Positions 1 through 8,193 are shown, counted from the stretch's first letter. The stretch: 64,000 nt of DNA from UBA1447 sp964568955 (GCA_964568955.1 CAZMSM010000001.1:1-64000), one strand, 5' to 3'. Made by a program: numbers and translations. The notes: generated by a model not told the origin, from the sequence alone.

Positions 1-22
1 GAATCTTTTTGTCGGTTTTCAA
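1..22 (-). CDS. 5' end of an unidentified gene leaving the window
   Basis: A strong Shine-Dalgarno (GGAGG on the minus strand, about 30-34) sits seven bases before a TTG at 22-20. The reading frame then gives M-K-T-D-K-K-I before the window ends. Only seven codons are visible, so no function can be proposed. It would be transcribed away from the corrinoid operon. Confidence 0.45.
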
Positions 23-51
23 GATTACCCCTCCTCAATAGAATTTATTTT

Positions 52-80
52 ACTATATCATAAATAATGAAAATTGTCGA
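52..80 (-). promoter_or_regulatory. Possible sigma-A promoter for the leftward partial gene
   Basis: Minus strand TCGACA, 17-base spacer, TATAGT, followed by the ribosome site and TTG start at 22. The -35 is weak, so this is a plausible but unproved promoter. Confidence 0.35.
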
Positions 81-188
81 ACAAAATAATATCTTTAACT
101 GAAAAACGGGGACGTTTATGAAGTTATTCAAGTATAATAAATTTGATTTTGCCGTTTGAAAAATACTACGATTATCTGACGAAATAAG

Positions 189-217
189 TTGAATGTTTGG
201 AAACGCAATGATATAAT
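189..217 (+). promoter_or_regulatory. Sigma-A type promoter of the corrinoid methyltransferase operon
   Basis: TTGAAT, exactly 17 bases, TATAAT. The first gene starts 28 bases after the -10 box, leaving a very short leader with no room for a cobalamin riboswitch. Confidence 0.7.
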
Positions 218-245
218 GTCCGCATAACGAAAAAGGAGTGGTTGT

Positions 246-1364
246 GTGGCAGTCAAACCGATGCGTTACAAATGGAAAGGGACCATGACCGACCGTGAAC
301 GCTTTAACAATCAGATGCACTACTTGCCCGTTGACCGCTGCTTTAATATGGAGTTCGGCTATTGGGACGAAAACTTCCAACTGTGGAACATGTTTAAGGA
401 TAACGGCATTAAATCAAACGAGCAGGCGGATAGATTTTTTAGTTTTGATAGGATGGAAACGATTACCGGCAATGTTTGGCTACACCCTTATTTTTCAACC
501 AAAGTCATTGAAGAAACCCAGACGACACGAACCATTCGCAATGAAGACGGACTCTTGGCGATTGAAAAAAAAGGAAGCAGTAGCATACCGCATTATGTCG
601 GTTCCAGTGTTGTGACACCGGACGATTGGAAAAAGGTTAAAGAAGAGCGCCTTCGTATAGATGACCCGGCGAGGATAATTGACGTTGAAACGCTTAAAGA
701 AGACTGCCTGCCGGACAGAGATTTCCCCCTGTGTGTCCATTGCGGTTCCATGATAGGCAGAATTCGCGACATGCTGACCTTTGAGGGTTTGGCTTATGCG
801 TGTTACGATTACCCCGATATGGTAGAGGATATGGTGGAAACCTCCTGCCTATTGGTTGAAAACTTTTTGGATCAAGTATTACCGCATATCGATTTTGATG
901 TTGCAAGCGGTTGGGAAGATATTTGTTTTAAAAACGGGCCGATTGTCAGTGTCGATTTTTTCAAAAATGTTGTTACCCCACGCTATAAAAGGATTCGTAA
1001 AAAACTTGATCAGCACGGCATCGACATTTGGTTTACAGACTGTGACGGTGACGTTCGGCCGATTTTACCATATATGATGGAAGGCGGCATTAACTGTTTA
1101 TTTCCGTTTGAAGTCAACGGTTGTGCACACCCATCCGAACTCTTTGCCGAATATGGCAAAGAACTTCGTATTATGGGCGGGGTGGATAAAATGGCCCTCG
1201 GCTCCGGGCGAGAGGCGATTGACGCTTATATGAAAACCCTGATTCCTCTGGTAGAGCGCGGTGGGTATATCCCATTTTGTGACCACCGCTGTCCGCCAAA
1301 TGTGCCGGAAGAAGACTACTTATATTACTTGGATTTAAAAGAAAGTATGTTTGGGATGAAATAG
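246..1364 (+). CDS. Uroporphyrinogen decarboxylase-fold protein, likely corrinoid-linked methyltransferase
   Basis: A 372-residue protein of the URO-D superfamily, which includes heme UroD and the MtaA/MtbA/CmuA corrinoid methyltransferases. GTG at 246 is chosen because AAAGGAG lies 8 bases upstream; an in-frame ATG at 261 is the alternative. Visible thiol-rich spots are FTDCDGD near residue 263 and FCDHRCPP near 344-351, possible zinc ligands but not the classical H-x-C...C arrangement. It is followed 45 bases later by a corrinoid-binding protein, so it is more likely to move a methyl group to or from that cofactor than to make heme. The substrate cannot be read from sequence. The second and third UroD-like genes downstream differ strongly from it, arguing for distinct roles. 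Confidence 0.8.
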   Translation: MAVKPMRYKWKGTMTDRERFNNQMHYLPVDRCFNMEFGYWDENFQLWNMFKDNGIKSNEQADRFFSFDRMETITGNVWLHPYFSTKVIEETQTTRTIRNEDGLLAIEKKGSSSIPHYVGSSVVTPDDWKKVKEERLRIDDPARIIDVETLKEDCLPDRDFPLCVHCGSMIGRIRDMLTFEGLAYACYDYPDMVEDMVETSCLLVENFLDQVLPHIDFDVASGWEDICFKNGPIVSVDFFKNVVTPRYKRIRKKLDQHGIDIWFTDCDGDVRPILPYMMEGGINCLFPFEVNGCAHPSELFAEYGKELRIMGGVDKMALGSGREAIDAYMKTLIPLVERGGYIPFCDHRCPPNVPEEDYLYYLDLKESMFGMK

Positions 1365-1409
1365 CCGTATTTAAACTTTAATATAATAAATTATGATGGA
1401 GGACAAATC

Positions 1410-2045
1410 ATGAGTATTTATGAGCAAATCAGCAGCGCATTACAGCAGGGACGCAAACCGAAGGTCGAAGAACTTGTTCAGCAGGCTATTGATGAAGGCT
1501 TGGGTCCAAAGGCAATACTGGAAGAAGGCTTGCTTTCGGGCATGGCCGTCATTGGCGAAAAATTTAAGAATAACGAAGTTTTTGTTCCGGAGGTTTTAAT
1601 TGCCGCGCGTGCGATGAATGCTGGCGTAGCCGTGCTCAAGCCCCATATGAGTGCAGCCGACATCGTCAATAAAGGCAAAGTTGTTATCGGTACAGTTAAA
1701 GGCGATTTGCATGACATTGGCAAAAACCTTGTCAAACTGATGATGGAAGGCAGGGGACTTACCGTAATTGACCTGGGCGTAGATATTACGGCGGAAAACT
1801 TTGTTGACGCTGCGATAGAAAACGAGGCAGACATTATTTGCTGTTCCGCTCTGCTTACAACAACGATGAACGAAATGAAAAACGTGGTCGAAATTTCTAC
1901 AGAAAAAGGCATTCGTGATAAAATTAAAATTATGGTTGGCGGTGCGCCCATTACAGAGCACTTTTGCGAATCAATCGGTGCCGACCGTTATGAAGTGGAC
2001 GCTGCCTCCGCTGCTGATGCGGCCCTGGAGCTGTGTTCAGCGTAA
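1410..2045 (+). CDS. Corrinoid-binding methyl carrier protein (MtbC/MttC/MtaC type)
   Basis: A 211-residue cobalamin-binding protein. Residues 1-85 form the helical cap domain and 86-211 the Rossmann-like B12 domain. The diagnostic motif GDLHDIGKNLV begins at residue 98, with His101 expected as the lower cobalt ligand (the family's D-x-H-x-x-G). The conserved SALLTTTM and MVGGAPIT segments that cradle the nucleotide tail are also present. This length is standard for the stand-alone corrinoid proteins of methanol, methylamine and O-demethylase systems. Its position between UroD-fold genes indicates that it is the shared methyl carrier of this operon. It has a clear ribosome site (GGAGG, 1398-1402). 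Confidence 0.92.
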   Translation: MSIYEQISSALQQGRKPKVEELVQQAIDEGLGPKAILEEGLLSGMAVIGEKFKNNEVFVPEVLIAARAMNAGVAVLKPHMSAADIVNKGKVVIGTVKGDLHDIGKNLVKLMMEGRGLTVIDLGVDITAENFVDAAIENEADIICCSALLTTTMNEMKNVVEISTEKGIRDKIKIMVGGAPITEHFCESIGADRYEVDAASAADAALELCSA

Positions 2046-2113
2046 GAAACCACTATTGCTCAATTGAAGGCAAGGGCTCTGCTCTTGCCTCCAGTTTTTA
2101 TGGGGGTAAGTCA

Positions 2114-3076
2114 ATGTCACAAAAAGAACAATTTATCAAAGCACTCAAGAGGGAACCGATTACAGGCCACGTACCGACATTTGAACTTGTGTTTTATTTA
2201 ACGATGGAATCCATCGGTAAAGTTCATCCGTCCCAACGGACTTTCGGGCAATGGAACCAAATGAGCGCTAATGAGAAGAAAATGCAAATGAATGATATGG
2301 CGGACAGCTATATCGATATCGCGAAAAAATACCATCACAGCGCTATTTTTGTTCATCCAAATCCGGGTGACTTTGAGAATACCGTTTGGCTGTTGGAAAC
2401 CATTCGCGAAAGAACCAATAATGAATATTTTATTATGATGCACGGCGACCCTACTTTTAGTATGCCGGACGGGGACTATATGGAAGAGTTCACAAGGCTG
2501 CTGTATGAAGAAGAAGACAAGGTAAAAAAAGAAGCGCTACATCGCATGAATAACAGCATAGCCTTTGCCGAGAAAATGCAAAAGCACAAAGGTCTTTTGG
2601 ACGGTTTTGCCCTGTGTTCGGACTATTGCTTTAACGTGAACCCGTTTTTTAGCCCCGCAATGTTTGATGTGTTTATTGTTCCCTACCTTGCGGGCGTAAT
2701 TGCGGCTTACAGAGAAATGGGTTTTTATTCCATTAAGCATACAGATGGTAATATTATGCCGATTGCCCGGCAGATGGTTGACTGCAAACCCGATGCACTG
2801 CACTCCCTTGACCCCCAGGGCGGTGTGTCGTTAAGCGAAATACGTCGCCTTTACGGCGATGAGGTTGCGCTAATCGGCAATGTAAACTGTGGCTTGTTGC
2901 AAACCGGCACGCACGAAGAATGCGTTGCGGATGTAATGCGTTCCTTGCGGGAGGGGATGGCGGGGTATGGCTATATATTCTCAACATCCAACTGCGTCTA
3001 CACCGGGCTACCGCTAGAACGCTATGAACTGATGAATAACTTGTGGTGGGAACACGGCATATACCCCGAAGTATAA
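2114..3076 (+). CDS. Second UroD-fold methyltransferase-like protein
   Basis: A 320-residue URO-D superfamily protein. The frame is open from 2033, inside the preceding gene, but ATG 2114 is preferred because GGGGGTAAG lies just before it and the protein then starts MSQKEQFIKAL, a typical family N-terminus. The barrel motif KHTDGN (about residue 211) replaces the H-x-C zinc motif of MtaA-type enzymes, and IGNVNCGLL and STSNCV follow. Loss of the zinc-thiolate site suggests it does not act on a thiol such as coenzyme M; it may instead bind the methyl donor or another acceptor (inference). It sits 68 bases after the corrinoid protein and 34 before the third family member. Confidence 0.78.
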   Translation: MSQKEQFIKALKREPITGHVPTFELVFYLTMESIGKVHPSQRTFGQWNQMSANEKKMQMNDMADSYIDIAKKYHHSAIFVHPNPGDFENTVWLLETIRERTNNEYFIMMHGDPTFSMPDGDYMEEFTRLLYEEEDKVKKEALHRMNNSIAFAEKMQKHKGLLDGFALCSDYCFNVNPFFSPAMFDVFIVPYLAGVIAAYREMGFYSIKHTDGNIMPIARQMVDCKPDALHSLDPQGGVSLSEIRRLYGDEVALIGNVNCGLLQTGTHEECVADVMRSLREGMAGYGYIFSTSNCVYTGLPLERYELMNNLWWEHGIYPEV

Positions 3077-3110
3077 ATGTTGAAATTGATTTTTAGGAGC
3101 ACAAAACAAT

Positions 3111-4124
3111 ATGAGTAGAGATATGAAAGCCTGGTTAGCCTCCCTTAAAAGCGACGCCCCAAAAAAGGCGTTCCCGATTTTAGCTTTTCCGGTTACGCAA
3201 CTCATGGGCATTAATGTCAGGGAACTAATTGCCGACAGCGACAGGCAGGCACAGGGTATTAAAATCATAGCCGAGCGCAACGACGCATACGGTGCAAACA
3301 GTTTGATGGATTTATCTGTTGAAGCGGAATGCTTTGGGGCTGAAATTGCCTATGCCGACGACGAGATTCCTACCGTGAAAGGTCATTTGGTAGAAACGTT
3401 GGCGGACGTTGAGTCACTAAAAGTACCGGAGTTTGGAATGGGACGCACGGGCATTTATGTTGATGCTGTAAAAAAGGCGGCAGCCGTCATTCATGACCGG
3501 CCGGTATTTGGTTGCCAGATAGGCCCGTTCTCACTGGCAGGCAGGTTGCTCGGTGTAACGGAAGCCTTGATACTTTGTTATGAAGAACCGGAGACCGTTC
3601 GGTTGCTTCTTGAAAAATCTTTGCAGTTCATCATCCAATATGCACTGGCCTTCAAGGCGGCAGGGGCGAATGGGGTCGTGATTGCGGAGCCGCTTGCAGG
3701 CATGATGTCACCGGCGCTTTCAAAAGAATTCTCGTGTGAGTACGTCAAGCGCATCGTTGATGTTGTGCAAGATGACAACTTTATCGTTATTTATCACAAC
3801 TGTGGTAACTCAACACTTTATATGATTGATAGCATTCTTACGGTTGGCGCGGCAGGGTATCATTTCGGCAACGCTATTGATATGAGCGAAATGCTGTCAC
3901 GTATTCCGTCGGACACGGTTGTTTTCGGTAATGTCGACCCGGCAGGCCAACTTCGGGACGGAACACCGCAGACGGTTAGGCAAGCGACGCTGGATGTTTT
4001 GAACGCGTGCGCACATTACAGCAATTTTGTCATTTCCACGGGTTGTGATATACCACCCGGCGCAAAGTGGGAGAATATAGATGCCTTTTTTGAAACCGTC
4101 AGGGAGTTCTACCAAAACAAATAA
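3111..4124 (+). CDS. MtaA/MtbA-type corrinoid methyltransferase
   Basis: A 337-residue URO-D superfamily protein with the zinc site of MtaA/MtbA (methylcobamide:coenzyme M methyltransferases): His229-Asn-Cys231 in YHNCGN and Cys312 in STGCDIPP. Family members bind zinc through H-x-C...C and activate a thiol or related nucleophile for attack on methyl-Co(III). Clostridia do not generally make coenzyme M, so the acceptor here is probably something else (inference). Ribosome site AGGAG precedes ATG 3111. It is the last gene of the operon and is followed by a terminator. Confidence 0.83.
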   Translation: MSRDMKAWLASLKSDAPKKAFPILAFPVTQLMGINVRELIADSDRQAQGIKIIAERNDAYGANSLMDLSVEAECFGAEIAYADDEIPTVKGHLVETLADVESLKVPEFGMGRTGIYVDAVKKAAAVIHDRPVFGCQIGPFSLAGRLLGVTEALILCYEEPETVRLLLEKSLQFIIQYALAFKAAGANGVVIAEPLAGMMSPALSKEFSCEYVKRIVDVVQDDNFIVIYHNCGNSTLYMIDSILTVGAAGYHFGNAIDMSEMLSRIPSDTVVFGNVDPAGQLRDGTPQTVRQATLDVLNACAHYSNFVISTGCDIPPGAKWENIDAFFETVREFYQNK

Positions 4125-4138
4125 AAAATGCAACAAAT

Positions 4139-4183
4139 AAAAACTGCCTGTCGCAAATCTGAATTTTGCAGCAGGCAGTTTAT
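4139..4183. terminator. Bidirectional terminator between convergent genes
   Basis: The inverted repeat AAACTGCCTG (4141-4150) and CAGGCAGTTT (4172-4181) carries an inner GCAAA/TTTTGC pairing. A-rich sequence on the left and T-rich on the right suit termination of the corrinoid operon and of the minus-strand gene ending at 4201. Confidence 0.7.
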
Positions 4184-4200
4184 GCTATGTTTTGGTTTGA

Positions 4201-4872
4201 TTACAGGCGCCAGACGCCGGAGTCTAAAACCACATATTCTTTGTCATAAACTTGGAAATATTTATGTACCGGTTCATTAAAATCACGGTAGTCTTTGACG
4301 GAATAATCTTCAAGTTTGATTGTTCGGATTTTATGAGAGTTTTTGTTGCAAATATACAGGGTGTTAAGAATTTTTGTCACGCATACAGGGCAGTCAAATG
4401 CGTTGGATTTGCCGCCGCCGATTCTTAGCAAAACACACTGTTCACCGGGCGAATAGTTGATAACTGCATTGCGTTCGGGTACGACAAACCAGATGTTTTT
4501 TTTATCAACAGCGGGGCACCGCACGAGAGCATCCTGGTACATCAGCTCATTGTTTAAAATAAGGTTCCCGCCGGCGCTGAAAATATTAAGGCAGCCGGTT
4601 TTGCAAAGTACCGATACAGCACCGTTGTGAAAAAAAGAAGTGTCGCAGTTGATAAAATCGCCCAACTGTTCTACAACCGAACGGTAGGAGTTCCCGAATT
4701 TAGCCTGCAAATAGGTGCTTTTAACGACCGGCTCGGAAATGTGAATTTCTTGGTCAAAAAAGTGAAAACTAACCTTTACAGTGCCGTTTTCAAGGGGTTC
4801 TTTTTTAGAGTATATGAAGCCCTGCTGATAGGGCAAAACATCAAGAGGCTGAGCGTTCAGCACTTGTCGCAA
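4201..4872 (-). CDS. Hypothetical protein downstream of the 6S-like RNA
   Basis: A 223-residue protein I do not recognise. It is beta-rich with short repeating stretches such as LCKTGCLNIFSAGG and TKILNTLYICNKNSHK, which could be blades of a small propeller, but no motif settles this. There is no signal peptide or membrane segment. The start is taken as TTG 4872 because GGAG lies eight bases upstream; the frame remains open to 4890. It begins within about 20 bases of the 3' end of the 6S-like RNA, so it either reads through that terminator or has a promoter hidden in the RNA gene. Confidence 0.55.
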   Translation of the reverse strand: MRQVLNAQPLDVLPYQQGFIYSKKEPLENGTVKVSFHFFDQEIHISEPVVKSTYLQAKFGNSYRSVVEQLGDFINCDTSFFHNGAVSVLCKTGCLNIFSAGGNLILNNELMYQDALVRCPAVDKKNIWFVVPERNAVINYSPGEQCVLLRIGGGKSNAFDCPVCVTKILNTLYICNKNSHKIRTIKLEDYSVKDYRDFNEPVHKYFQVYDKEYVVLDSGVWRL

Positions 4873-4889
4873 AATTATCACTCCAAGCA

Positions 4890-5085
4890 AAAAAAATAAA
4901 GTACCCCGCCAAGCCGGATACGACTGATAAGATCCTGCATAAGCAGGTGGGTGCCGCCCAACGACCTCGGGCTCCCTTCGTCCGGCCGAAGCCGGGAGGT
5001 CTGCCGTCTGGCATCGGAGATAGAGCTCCCTTTAGGTAAATGTTGGAACATTATAAGCCGTACTTATCGCACATGGCAGGGCACT
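4890..5085 (-). ncRNA. ssrS: 6S RNA-like regulator of RNA polymerase
   Basis: The 5' GTGCCCTGCC (5084-5075) pairs along ten positions with GGCGGGGTAC (4910-4901) to close a long terminal stem. GATAAG near the 5' side can pair with CTTATC near the 3' side. The middle is an interrupted GC-rich hairpin and the RNA ends in a T-run (TTTATTTTTTTT, minus strand). The overall length near 195 nt, the CCCTGC...GTG opening and the rod-like fold match bacterial 6S RNA, which binds sigma-A RNA polymerase in stationary phase. It lies just after the DUF1292 gene on the same strand. The assignment is by pattern; a covariance search was not possible. Confidence 0.68.
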
Positions 5086-5099
5086 AAAACTTTGGTATG

Positions 5100-5474
5100 T
5101 TAATTGGTTTCCTCGTCGTCGTCTTCGTCGTCATCTTCATCGTCATCTTCGTCGATGTCTTCGTCATCCTCATCGTCATCCTCGTCAAAGTCGAAAGATT
5201 CACTGAGTCTTTCGATGAAAAGCTGAGCGACTTCATTAAGCTCTTTTTGGTCTTCAACCTGTGACAGATAGATTTCCCCGTCTTCTTCTTCGACCTTTAG
5301 TACAATCAGCTCGCCGCTGTCCTCAAGCATTTCTTCCACTTTGTCAAACAAGGGGGTTAATGCCACATACTTGCCTTTGTCTGTTTCAATCCTGTCCAAT
5401 TCCTCAAAAACGTGTTCTTTACCATCTTCGTCAACGACACTGACTATATTGGGATTATATTCATCCTGCATCAT
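5100..5474 (-). CDS. DUF1292 domain protein with acidic tail
   Basis: A 124-residue protein. Residues 1-90 match the small DUF1292 family of Firmicutes (NIVSVVDEDGKEHVFEELD, then YVALTPLF and LIVLKVEEEDGE), whose function is unknown and which often sits near the Holliday junction resolvase gene ruvX. The last 30 residues are almost only Asp and Glu. Two Met codons are possible starts, 5474 and 5471; GAGG spacing (5 versus 8 bases) slightly favours 5471. A good minus-strand promoter lies at 5522-5550. The 6S-like RNA follows within 15 bases. Confidence 0.85.
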   Translation of the reverse strand: MMQDEYNPNIVSVVDEDGKEHVFEELDRIETDKGKYVALTPLFDKVEEMLEDSGELIVLKVEEEDGEIYLSQVEDQKELNEVAQLFIERLSESFDFDEDDDEDDEDIDEDDDEDDDEDDDEETN

Positions 5475-5521
5475 TCATTCCTCATTTTTCTTGTTTTCCT
5501 CTGTTTCGATCATCTGATTAT

Positions 5522-5550
5522 ATTTTATACAGATTTTAACAATTAGTCAA
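5522..5550 (-). promoter_or_regulatory. Sigma-A promoter of the DUF1292 / 6S-like unit
   Basis: Minus strand TTGACT (5550-5545), 17-base spacer, TAAAAT (5527-5522). It drives the DUF1292 gene and perhaps the 6S-like RNA behind it. Confidence 0.65.
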
Positions 5551-5609
5551 TAGCTAATAAGCATAAGTGTAATATAGTTAAAAAAGTATGAAAATATTCG
5601 AAATAATTG

Positions 5610-5638
5610 TTGACAATGTCAAGGTCTCGTGTTAGAAT
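5610..5638 (+). promoter_or_regulatory. Strong sigma-A promoter of the 5.6-6.1 kb RNA
   Basis: A perfect TTGACA (5610-5615), 17-base spacer and TAGAAT (5633-5638). No open reading frame of useful length follows for more than 550 bases, so this near-consensus promoter appears to serve a non-coding transcript starting near 5645. Confidence 0.75.
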
Positions 5639-5644
5639 ATAGAT

Positions 5645-6106
5645 GAACCAAAGAGGACGATTGAATAAGAGTTCTCAGAAAGTTCTGAGTGCGTTCGAAG
5701 AAACGCAAATAAACTTTAAGGGAGGCGGTTCCACTGCACAATGAAAGCGCACCGTTCAACATCGCCCACGGCAATGAATGTTGCAATGAATTGTATTTAT
5801 CGGCAACCGCGACGAGTGAGGAATAAATAAACCGTCATCTCTCGCAACGCCACAATCAAACAGATTATGTTAATAGCACATTTATTGACCGTCGGGCGAC
5901 GAACAGGCAAGTAAAGTGACTTGCTGAGCAAATCCAAGCACAGTTATAATGTCAATGTTTTAGGGTCATTCGGTATCATTAGTAGCATCATGCAGTATAC
6001 TTAGAGTTATCGTATCAGTTATGAATAGCGAATATATTTGACAAGAGTGCTTTCCCTACAATTTAATATGAAATTTGCCCTGCGGCTACTGCTGTGGGGC
6101 ATTTTA
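5645..6106 (+). ncRNA. Candidate structured non-coding RNA, unidentified
   Basis: This stretch lies between a near-consensus promoter and an intrinsic terminator and holds no credible gene. Visible local hairpins are CTCAGA/TCTGAG (5674-5689), immediately followed by TGCGTT/AACGCA (5690-5707), then CGTC/GACG (5890-5901) and GCAAGT/ACTTGC (5907-5924). A longer-range match GCGGTT (5725-5730) with AACCGC (5805-5810) encloses a GC-rich core. It lacks the conserved landmarks I know for RNase P RNA, tmRNA and SRP RNA. A 29-codon frame from ATG 5741 exists, but its GGAGG is 15 bases away, too far to be convincing. It could be a member of a rare structured RNA class such as raiA, which I cannot confirm by eye. 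Confidence 0.55.
6075..6106 (+). terminator. Intrinsic terminator of the 5.6-6.1 kb RNA
   Basis: TGCCCTGC (6076-6083) pairs with GTGGGGCA (6094-6101) over eight positions including wobble pairs, followed by TTTTATT. It separates the RNA from the ligA promoter. Confidence 0.65.
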
Positions 6107-6130
6107 TTGATTTAGAACAAAAAAATACAA

Positions 6131-6159
6131 TTGTATCTTGAATATGTATTTGATATAAT
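6131..6159 (+). promoter_or_regulatory. Sigma-A promoter of ligA
   Basis: TTGTAT, 17 bases, TATAAT, ending 51 bases before the ligA start codon. Confidence 0.7.
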
Positions 6160-6210
6160 AAAGCGGAAATGTAAAAATGTGAACAAGAAAGCGAATAATT
6201 AGGTGATTAT

Positions 6211-8193
6211 ATGAAAGACTTTAACTCTTGTAAGAATAGGGCACAGGAACTGCGTGATATCATCCATTACCATAGTGATAAATATTATAATGAAGACGCT
6301 CCGGAAATTGAAGATTTTGAGTACGATAAGCTTTTGCGTGAGCTTGTTGAAATTGAAGACATTTACCCCGAGCTTATTACTGAGGATTCGCCGACCCACC
6401 GTGTCGGCGGCCTTGCGGGCAACCAATTTCAAGCGGTTCGACATATCGTTCCTATGGAAAGTTTGCAGGATGCTTTTGACATTGCCGAGGTTATGGCCTT
6501 TGATAAAAGAGTGCGTGAAACGGCACCCGACGCCACTTATATTGTGGAGCCGAAAATTGATGGGCTTTCCGTATCCCTTGAATATGAAAACGGAGTGTTT
6601 ACAAGAGGCTCCACGAGGGGGGACGGCTTTACCGGCGAAGATGTAACCGCAAACCTCAAAACCATTCGTTCGATTCCCTTGCGGCTAAAATCTTCGGTGC
6701 CTTATATTGAGGTTAGGGGCGAAGTTTATATGCCCCACCAAGTTTTTATGCAAATTGTAGAAAAACAGGAGCTCAACGAGGAAAAGCCTTTTAAAAACCC
6801 CCGCAACGCCGCTGCCGGTTCCTTGCGGCAGAAAAACCCGAAAATCACCGCCCAACGGTCATTGGATATTTTTGTGTTTAACATACAGCAGGTAAGAGGC
6901 ACCGAACTGCTTGACCATAAGAGCTCTTTGGATTATTTAAAAAGCCTTGGTTTTAAGACAATCCCCATGTATAACGAATTCGCTGCAATTGACGAAGTGA
7001 TAACCGAGCTTGAAAAAATCGGTATGCTCAGGGGTAGGCTTCCTTACGGTATTGACGGTGCCGTTATCAAGGTGAACAACTTTGACCGGCGCATCGTTTT
7101 GGGCAGCACGTCTAAGTTTCCCAAATGGGCGCTGGCGTACAAATATCCACCGGAAGAAAAGCAGACAAAGCTATTGGGTATCGAAATCAACGTTGGCCGA
7201 ACAGGCGTATTGACCCCAACCGCCATCCTTGAACCCGTCCTTCTGGCCGGTTCCACCGTGGGCAGGGCAACCTTGCACAATCAGGACTATATTACCGATA
7301 AGGACATCCGCCTTGGCGACACGGTTGTTTTGCGCAAAGCCGGGGACATTATACCGGAGGTTCTCGCTGTTGTGAGTCACGCAGAAAACTCAACCCCTTA
7401 CCTTTTGCCCAATGTTTGCCCGTCATGTGGCGCGCCTGTTGTGAGGGAGCCCGAGGAATCTGCCGTGCGCTGCGTCAATCCGGAATGTCCGGCGCAACTT
7501 TTACGGCTATTAATTCACTTTTGCTCCCGCGATGCGATGGATGTTGAAGGGTTGGGCGAGGGTGTTTTAGAGCGTCTGGTAAATGAAGGGTTGCTAAAGA
7601 CTGTTGCAGATATTTATCGACTTGATTTCGAGCAAATTTCGGTGCTGGAGCGTTTTGCGCAAAAATCTGCCGAAAACTTAATCAATGCGATTGAGCTTTC
7701 CAAACAAAAGGAATTAGACCGACTGATATATGCTTTGGGTATCCGCCACATTGGGCAAAAGTCTGCTAAGCTCTTAGCACAACGTTTTCATACAATCGAT
7801 GAAGTAATGGCGGCTACCGAGGAAGAGATTGCCTCTATCGAAGGGTTCGGAAGTGTTATGGCAAAAAGTCTGGCGGATTATTTTGCCTTACCGCAGTCAA
7901 GGGCTTTAATTGAAGAACTTAAGGAGAACAACTTGAATATGAAATCCGAAGAAAAGACAAAAGATAACCGTTTTGCAGGCAAGACATTTGTTTTAACGGG
8001 AACGCTGCCGACTTATTCCCGCGCCGAGGCGACAGAGATAATCGAGAGCTTCAGCGGGCGGGTTTCCTCTTCCGTTTCCAAAAAAACAGGGTTCGTGCTC
8101 GCCGGTGAAGACGCCGGCAGTAAACTCACCAAAGCCAATACGCTCGGTGTAACCGTCATCGACGAAGAACAATTTTTGAAAATGATAGAGTAG
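6211..8193 (+). CDS. ligA: NAD-dependent DNA ligase
   Basis: A 660-residue LigA that seals nicks during replication and repair using NAD+. The order is: domain Ia (YNEDAPEIEDFEYD), the adenylation domain with the nucleophilic Lys115 in EPKIDGLS, the OB fold (INVGRTGVLTP), a four-cysteine zinc finger (Cys403 and Cys406 in CPSCG, then CVNPEC near 420), helix-hairpin-helix repeats (about 440-575), and a C-terminal BRCT domain from about 580. The length is normal for the family. It has its own promoter and is followed by a metallophosphoesterase gene after 70 bases. Confidence 0.98.
   Translation: MKDFNSCKNRAQELRDIIHYHSDKYYNEDAPEIEDFEYDKLLRELVEIEDIYPELITEDSPTHRVGGLAGNQFQAVRHIVPMESLQDAFDIAEVMAFDKRVRETAPDATYIVEPKIDGLSVSLEYENGVFTRGSTRGDGFTGEDVTANLKTIRSIPLRLKSSVPYIEVRGEVYMPHQVFMQIVEKQELNEEKPFKNPRNAAAGSLRQKNPKITAQRSLDIFVFNIQQVRGTELLDHKSSLDYLKSLGFKTIPMYNEFAAIDEVITELEKIGMLRGRLPYGIDGAVIKVNNFDRRIVLGSTSKFPKWALAYKYPPEEKQTKLLGIEINVGRTGVLTPTAILEPVLLAGSTVGRATLHNQDYITDKDIRLGDTVVLRKAGDIIPEVLAVVSHAENSTPYLLPNVCPSCGAPVVREPEESAVRCVNPECPAQLLRLLIHFCSRDAMDVEGLGEGVLERLVNEGLLKTVADIYRLDFEQISVLERFAQKSAENLINAIELSKQKELDRLIYALGIRHIGQKSAKLLAQRFHTIDEVMAATEEEIASIEGFGSVMAKSLADYFALPQSRALIEELKENNLNMKSEEKTKDNRFAGKTFVLTGTLPTYSRAEATEIIESFSGRVSSSVSKKTGFVLAGEDAGSKLTKANTLGVTVIDEEQFLKMIE

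Noticed and set aside
1..245. Possible cobalamin riboswitch before the corrinoid operon
   Set aside because: The transcript leader after the -10 box is under 30 bases and no B12-box-like sequence was found upstream.
2033..2113. Upstream extension of the second UroD-fold gene
   Set aside because: It lies within the end of the corrinoid protein gene and has no ribosome site, while ATG 2114 has one.
5100..5200. Poly-acidic stretch considered as a frameshift artefact
   Set aside because: The frame is uninterrupted, uses mixed Asp/Glu codons and matches acidic tails seen elsewhere in the window.
5741..5830. Short reading frame of 29 codons inside the 5.6-6.1 kb RNA
   Set aside because: Its ATG is 15 bases from the nearest GGAGG, the peptide is basic and without pattern, and the sequence is better explained by RNA stems.
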